From: Prorocentrum cordatum
Taxonomy: Eukaryota > Sar > Dinophyceae > Prorocentrales > Prorocentraceae
Reading direction: 5' to 3'
NCBI GenBank assembly: GCA_963575745.1
Contig: CAUYUJ010017921.1
Location: forward strand, 1-64,000
Length of the DNA stretch: 64,000 nucleotides
Below, in pieces: positions 60,701-64,000 of the stretch. Position numbers and translations under genes: made by a program. Every line of letters begins with the position of its first letter. Position 1 is the first letter of the stretch. The notes under the pieces were generated by a model. The model saw nothing but the letters and a program-made list of their open reading frames with translations, had not been told where the DNA came from and did no database searches.

Positions 60701-62100
60701 AGGTGGAGGGGAGGATTACGGATATGGAGAGACGGCTGGAGGATCTATGCACGCAGGTCGCCTGTTCTATTGCCCGCTCACAGCCGATGCCCTCTGGAGA
60801 GGGAGCAGCCCATGCTCTCAGAGACGAGCCACTTGCCGTCTCAAGAGGGAGGAGGGCCTTTCGCGACTCCCGACGTGCACTTATGATGTACAATGTGGGC
60901 TGGATCACGGCTCGCGACACAATAACAGAGGTTCTACGACAACACGGCAACAGGGCCTTATCTAGTTCGGGCAAACGGCTTCGTGGAGGCCCTGTGTCTG
61001 TGGGCGGACGGTCTTGGCAGTTCCCATACATTCAGTTCTTTGGGGAAAAGTGGTGGGAGTCTGTACGGGGTGATTGGGTTCAGTTCTTGGAGGTATGGAA
61101 GCAACTCCTTATACAATACAACAAAACTAAGGTCTATGATTACTTTGTGGTGTCTTGGAAGGGCTCTCCTAATGGACCTCGAGGCTCCCCTGAGGCTCGA
61201 GAGAAGGCCGATACTGAGACGGTCGACACCGCGACCAACCCTCTGCACCCCAAGTATGACCCCAAAGAGTCCGCCAAGCTTGCAATACGTTATGCTATGA
61301 TCCAGGAGCGTGCGACTGTGTGGGATATATCATCAGAGGGTTTTGCTGTTGAGTTCAAGGGTGACTCACTACTTATCTGCTCCTGGCTCCAGGGTAAATG
61401 GAGATGTGAGAATCGGGGCTACTGCAAGAGGACAGCGGCCATGATTGATTGTACCTTTGAGCTCGCTGCGTGTTTCAATCTGAGGCCTGCTGCCTTGGGA
61501 CGTGAGATATGGAGACACGAATTCTTGGAGGACAATACACGAGCGGATGAATTGACGCATGAGGCCAGATATGGCCGCACATTCTACAGAACTCATTGTT
61601 ATCTATATCCATTCGAAACTTATCTCGTACCGTTCGCTATCAGGGGAGGCTTTGATGGCGGGGTTGACCAGCAAGGATCAGGATGTGGTTTCTGGCTTCA
61701 GATCGGCTTAATCAATACTCAGTGCAATCCCAGTGAGATAGGCATCGCTTCCGCGAGAACCGTGGGCCCCTTCCCTGCTGGGCATGAGTTTGCTGTTTCT
61801 AGTGCCGTGCCCCTCGTTTGGAGGGATGTGGCCGAGGCCGCGTGGCTCCTCGAAGGAGCTACAGTCACAGAATGTGAACTGTCGGCAGCCGAAGCGCTGC
61901 TCAGCGCTGCCCGTGTGTTGCTGCGGGACCGGTCCTCGCCCAGCTGCACCCAGCTGGGAACGCGAGTCCAAACAAACAAACCAAGGTTGACGGTTTACCG
62001 CCGGCGCCCAGTAACTCTTTGGTGGTTTTGCGAAAATTTGAAAGATATTCGATCATTTTTTTTGAGAAAGCAGATTTTCACGCCGAGCATTGGCATATAA
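57712..62100 (+). CDS. LINE 3 ORF2: endonuclease, reverse transcriptase, permuted RNase H
   Basis: 1462 residues read from the codon after TGA; the first ATG (57778) lies inside the endonuclease Asn motif (TQNLMKQG), so it is an unlikely start. The endonuclease has CLQECE, IAGDFNVEL and FSDHACV. The reverse transcriptase has ACGPDGISVELLK, motif A CDIERAFD, motif B RTGGTESPIAF and motif C WADN (59953-59964). The Trp-rich block is WQFPYIQFFGEKWW. RNase H motifs are permuted: KGDSLLICSW, NTRADELTH, GFDGGVDQQGSGCG, TECELSAAEALL. The last ~40 codons run past the element end into the target hairpin; the stop at 62098-62100 is host-derived. Otherwise intact. Confidence 0.93.
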   Translation, partial: RCRGASRAGGPTAQHRLGTQNLMKQGATADRGFACMRALLSHGCEVFCLQECEHLPSNSIQLLGWHLVYSSDRKASIALRGKSCHNIVRSWNNHARLAIVCLRHPCIFLVSAYFPNRSENRSLEVAFEMLKTIETTYRRWKEECRYTCELVIAGDFNVELAPDITCSGGTVTGGAVQILDGRGYGNDTEDRRWEEDMWRSQLQEWLCRMRLLAVNSLGSPYSRQPTFVHRANNARRKSGAKTIAPKVLDYLMVPQSWEGDLVECRTDWIPETPTTNFSDHACVYAEFQMQNPQVTKYQGPPSHHTSHKEFQSYREEAQFQVLADVQIPTVPPQRIAGTIAGHALPLLTVRAPRYSRGLPPSRTPQHAELEVQLREARARKDRALARDLRRRIRPLAREYRRRKVEWEALPSRKGRRTRVTELRVTDTGGGDMGPTTMMTEDRELWAEEVERYAVQSMTCDDSRARNRELVSTLRRHASQSTASSDNTLTITYSTILQARSRLRTGRACGPDGISVELLKALSWRSVRSIGKVFSDIFNGLRPTPREWQEVYLTLMPKTSKLETLRQTRNLLVGNTLAKWYLTCVTILLERCVEPFMSDMAVYGFTSGRRCWEISSAMKCIAQHASTWGRDQTAWLLSCDIERAFDAVTLPTVSRAMTALGISARLQYALLEPLSSTSCTVLFEGVTIPNVQWDRSLRTGGTESPIAFTIVTIAIWRDVIARLDQRGVGVEMPCHDDHCRYARWNHALWADNIFLAAKSASEAQVAATAFTTALRDWGMEWKEESLEMMVCGTQYTDAVTVQICSRIVPFKHVESLNVLGYQIPRSFTAIHTDVQERVQQARRAFFAQVQYFTCRALPLVKKFRRYQSTVQSRLLYAAEAITIDSECVRVIHAFEGMCLLRMSGRRKPGDVGWEVWRPAALTRVRTIFCDGGFPSAVQMLCWKSWGTMRSTRQYLLSLEEDRTARTEVEVEGSTTQRAKRVRFAEGRGEDVPATTMMEVEGRITDMERRLEDLCTQVACSIARSQPMPSGEGAAHALRDEPLAVSRGRRAFRDSRRALMMYNVGWITARDTITEVLRQHGNRALSSSGKRLRGGPVSVGGRSWQFPYIQFFGEKWWESVRGDWVQFLEVWKQLLIQYNKTKVYDYFVVSWKGSPNGPRGSPEAREKADTETVDTATNPLHPKYDPKESAKLAIRYAMIQERATVWDISSEGFAVEFKGDSLLICSWLQGKWRCENRGYCKRTAAMIDCTFELAACFNLRPAALGREIWRHEFLEDNTRADELTHEARYGRTFYRTHCYLYPFETYLVPFAIRGGFDGGVDQQGSGCGFWLQIGLINTQCNPSEIGIASARTVGPFPAGHEFAVSSAVPLVWRDVAEAAWLLEGATVTECELSAAEALLSAARVLLRDRSSPSCTQLGTRVQTNKPRLTVYRRRPVTLWWFCENLKDIRSFFLRKQIFTPSIGI
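61979..62005 (+). other. 3' target-site duplication and half hairpin of LINE 3
   Basis: AACCAAGGTTGA (61979-61990), then CGGTTTACCGCCGGC, the second half of the interrupted hairpin. Confidence 0.92.
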
Positions 62101-62606
62101 ACTTATCTCTAACAACAGCTCAGCTCTCTCGATGCATTCTTATATGAGCTGACTTTCTGCAACTAAGCGAATATGAACATCAAAAAAATCGAATATGAAG
62201 ATTTTCGAGAAAAACTCATTTTTTTGAACCTGTGTCGATTATCTGCACTCTACAAAGTTCCCGGCGGTGACCAGGTTGGCGGTTCACCGTCGGCGCTTGT
62301 CTGCCCAGCCGGCCGAGGCGCACAATGTGACAACTTTTCGGTGGTTTTGCGAAAATTTGAGAGATATTTGTATGCCGAGTATTGGCATATGAACTCTTCT
62401 CTGACAGCAGCTCAGCTCTCTCGACGCATTTCTGCATGAGTTGACTTCCGGGAACAGCGAATATGAACATCGAAAAATCGAATTTCAAGATTTTCGAAAA
62501 ATCTTCATTTTTTGATTCTCGTTCGATTCTCTGCACTCTTACTAGTGAGAGGAGCTCTACGAGGTTCCCGGCGGTGACCAGGTTGACGGTTCACCGCCGG
62601 CGCCAG
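62006..62606 (-). repeat. Two inverted ~350-bp modules with hairpins
   Basis: 62030-62300 and 62300-62606, with hairpin cores at 62261-62293 and 62568-62600. They contain the same GCCGAGCATTGGCATAT and GACTTTCTGCAAC/GACTTCCGGGAAC blocks as 1405-1758 in reverse. Confidence 0.8.
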
Positions 62607-64000
62607 TGCTGGAAGCTCAAGAGTAATTTCGGGGCGCTGGAGCGCTAGTTCGCAAGAAAAATCTCGACTGACTTTTTGCTGACTTGTGCTCGCTTGAAAA
62701 TTTTGTTCTTGAAATTTGAACATTCGTTAGAGCTCTAGTATTTTTTCCAATGATATTCGATCTTATTCGCGCTCGCCATCTTGATCTGAGCTCGATCGGG
62801 TACCTTTTACTGCCAAAAAAGAAGGCAGGCGGGATCGAGCGTTGCACGTCATCTTGACACGCGATGACGATTTTCTCATCATAACTCGAGCTTTAGGACA
62901 GCTAGAGAGCTGGTAAGGCTGGTAAGCACAGCTAATCGATTCAGAATGATCAGGCGCGTTTGCCTGTTCAATCTAGAGGTGTGAACTCGGTCTGCTAGCC
63001 GAGCTAGGTCTGCAAACCTATTTGTAATATTCGAATCATTTTGAGAGATGCTCTCGGGTTTATGTACTCAACTCGAGCTGTAGGACAGCTACAGAGGTGA
63101 TACTCATAGAAACCGATTCATAATCATCAGTTGCATATGTCTGTCGAATCCAAAGCTCTGAACTCGGTCTGCTGCCTGATCTAGAATCGCGATACTATTC
63201 GTATTGTTCGAGTTATCCGAGTCATCTTCAGAAGTGCTCTCGGTTTCCTACACTGAACTCGGGCTGGGGTAGGGGCTACAGTGCTGGCGGTCACATGAAT
63301 ATTTCAAGACATCGGGCGCGTCCGCCTCGGTTTTCAGAACATAACTCGAGCTTTAGGACAGCTACAGAGCTGGTAAGTACAGCTAATCGATGTAGAGTGA
63401 TTAGGCGCGTTCGCCTGTCGAAACCAGAGATCCGAACTCGGTTCGTTAGCCGAGCTAGGTCCGCAAACCTATTCGTATTATTCGAGTCATCTTGACAGGA
63501 ACTCTCGGTTTTCTGTACTTAACTCGAGCTTTAGGACAGCTACGGAGCTGATATTTGCAGGAACCGATTCGGAATTATCAGTTGCGTTTGTCTGTCGAGT
63601 GCAGAGCTCTGAATTCGGTCTGCTGCCCGATCTAGTATCGCGAAACTATTCGTATTGGTCGAGTTATCTTGAGAAGTGCTCTGGGTTTCCTTCACTCAAC
63701 TCTCGCTGAGGGGGCTACAGTGCTGGTGGTCAGAGGAATCGATTTGAAGACATCGGGCGCGTCCGCCTGTCGAATCCAGAGCTCGGAACTCGGTCTTCTG
63801 CCCGAATTAGGTCTGCGAAACTACTGTATTGTTCGAGTCTCAGGTGCTGTCGGTTTTCTGTACTCAACTCGGGCTGCAGGGCAGCTGCAGGGCTGGTAAT
63901 GACAGGAGTCGATTCGCAGACATCAGACGCGTCCGCCTGTCGCATTCAGAGATCCAAAAATATTCACCATGAGTCGGAATGTTGGTAGGTGCTATCGGTT
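62607..64000 (+). repeat. Satellite element with 178-bp monomers, running off the window
   Basis: Head at 62620-62830 and at least six divergent monomers with the same order of variants as in the other copies. Confidence 0.87.

Larger units (their letters stand above)
55969..61978 (+). mobile_element. LINE 3, non-LTR retrotransposon in a hairpin target
   Basis: It is about 6.0 kb, bounded by a 12-bp duplication (AACCAAGGTTGA). The order is 5' UTR, ORF1, in-frame TGA, ORF2, short tail ending AAACAAACAAA. Three bases after the duplication come GG and GGCTCAAG (55973-55980), the last eight bases of the dinoflagellate leader, possibly a truncated relic. Both ORFs are open and the flanking duplication is perfect, so insertion is recent. 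No separate 3' UTR is evident. Confidence 0.95.

Overview
This window is nuclear DNA of a dinoflagellate, read as a mobile-element landscape rather than a host gene region. The best evidence is at 13828-13846 (minus strand): a 19-nt match to the dinoflagellate spliced leader (GTAGCCATTTTGGCTCAAG) followed by two 7-nt leader relics, at the exact 5' end of a retrotransposon. Nothing bacterial is present, and I see no tRNA, rRNA or CRISPR locus and no convincing host gene.

Layout. 1-1780: two ~0.6 kb satellite-type repeats head to head, then a short dispersed repeat. 1782-~7200 (minus): LINE 1. 7738-8220: (CA)n plus a GC-rich block. 8221-13846 (minus): LINE 2, inserted in that GC block. 13847-16110: alternating (CA)n and GC-rich blocks. 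~16300-33560 (minus, very GC-rich): a Helitron/Helentron-like element of about 17 kb with, in order of transcription, an OTU-like protease ORF, a Cys-rich/CW zinc-finger ORF, a DUF6570-like ORF, Rep (HUH nuclease), Pif1-type helicase, an AP-type endonuclease, and a ubiquitin-specific protease (USP). 33625-37140: simple repeats, a 93-bp minisatellite and three unusual hairpins. 37800-55950: a dense mosaic of short structured repeats and 178-bp satellite arrays. 55969-61978 (plus): LINE 3, the best-preserved element. 61991-64000: more mosaic and satellite.

The three LINEs are divergent members of one clade. Each has ORF1 (a novel family without a zinc knuckle) and ORF2 (AP endonuclease, reverse transcriptase, a conserved Trp-rich linker, RNase H). 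In all three, ORF1 and ORF2 are in the same frame, separated by a single TGA, and in two of them no ATG precedes the first endonuclease motif, which points to UGA readthrough. All three have WADN instead of YADD at the reverse transcriptase active site. In all three the RNase H motifs occur in circularly permuted order. LINEs 1 and 3 are inserted at the same position and orientation in the loop of a short hairpin repeat (GGCGGT...ACCGCC) that is present intact at 17 other places in the window.

The Helitron-like element has all the replication and transposition domains but changes reading frame about nine times with no independent stop codons. Recent decay, assembly indels at homopolymers or short introns could each explain this. 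Its endonuclease stop and USP start overlap as ATGA. A 98-bp piece of its endonuclease gene, with one mismatch, sits inside the 93-bp minisatellite 15.7 kb away.

Many open frames here begin with GTG, TTG or CTG; I have moved starts to ATG where I could and say so where I could not.
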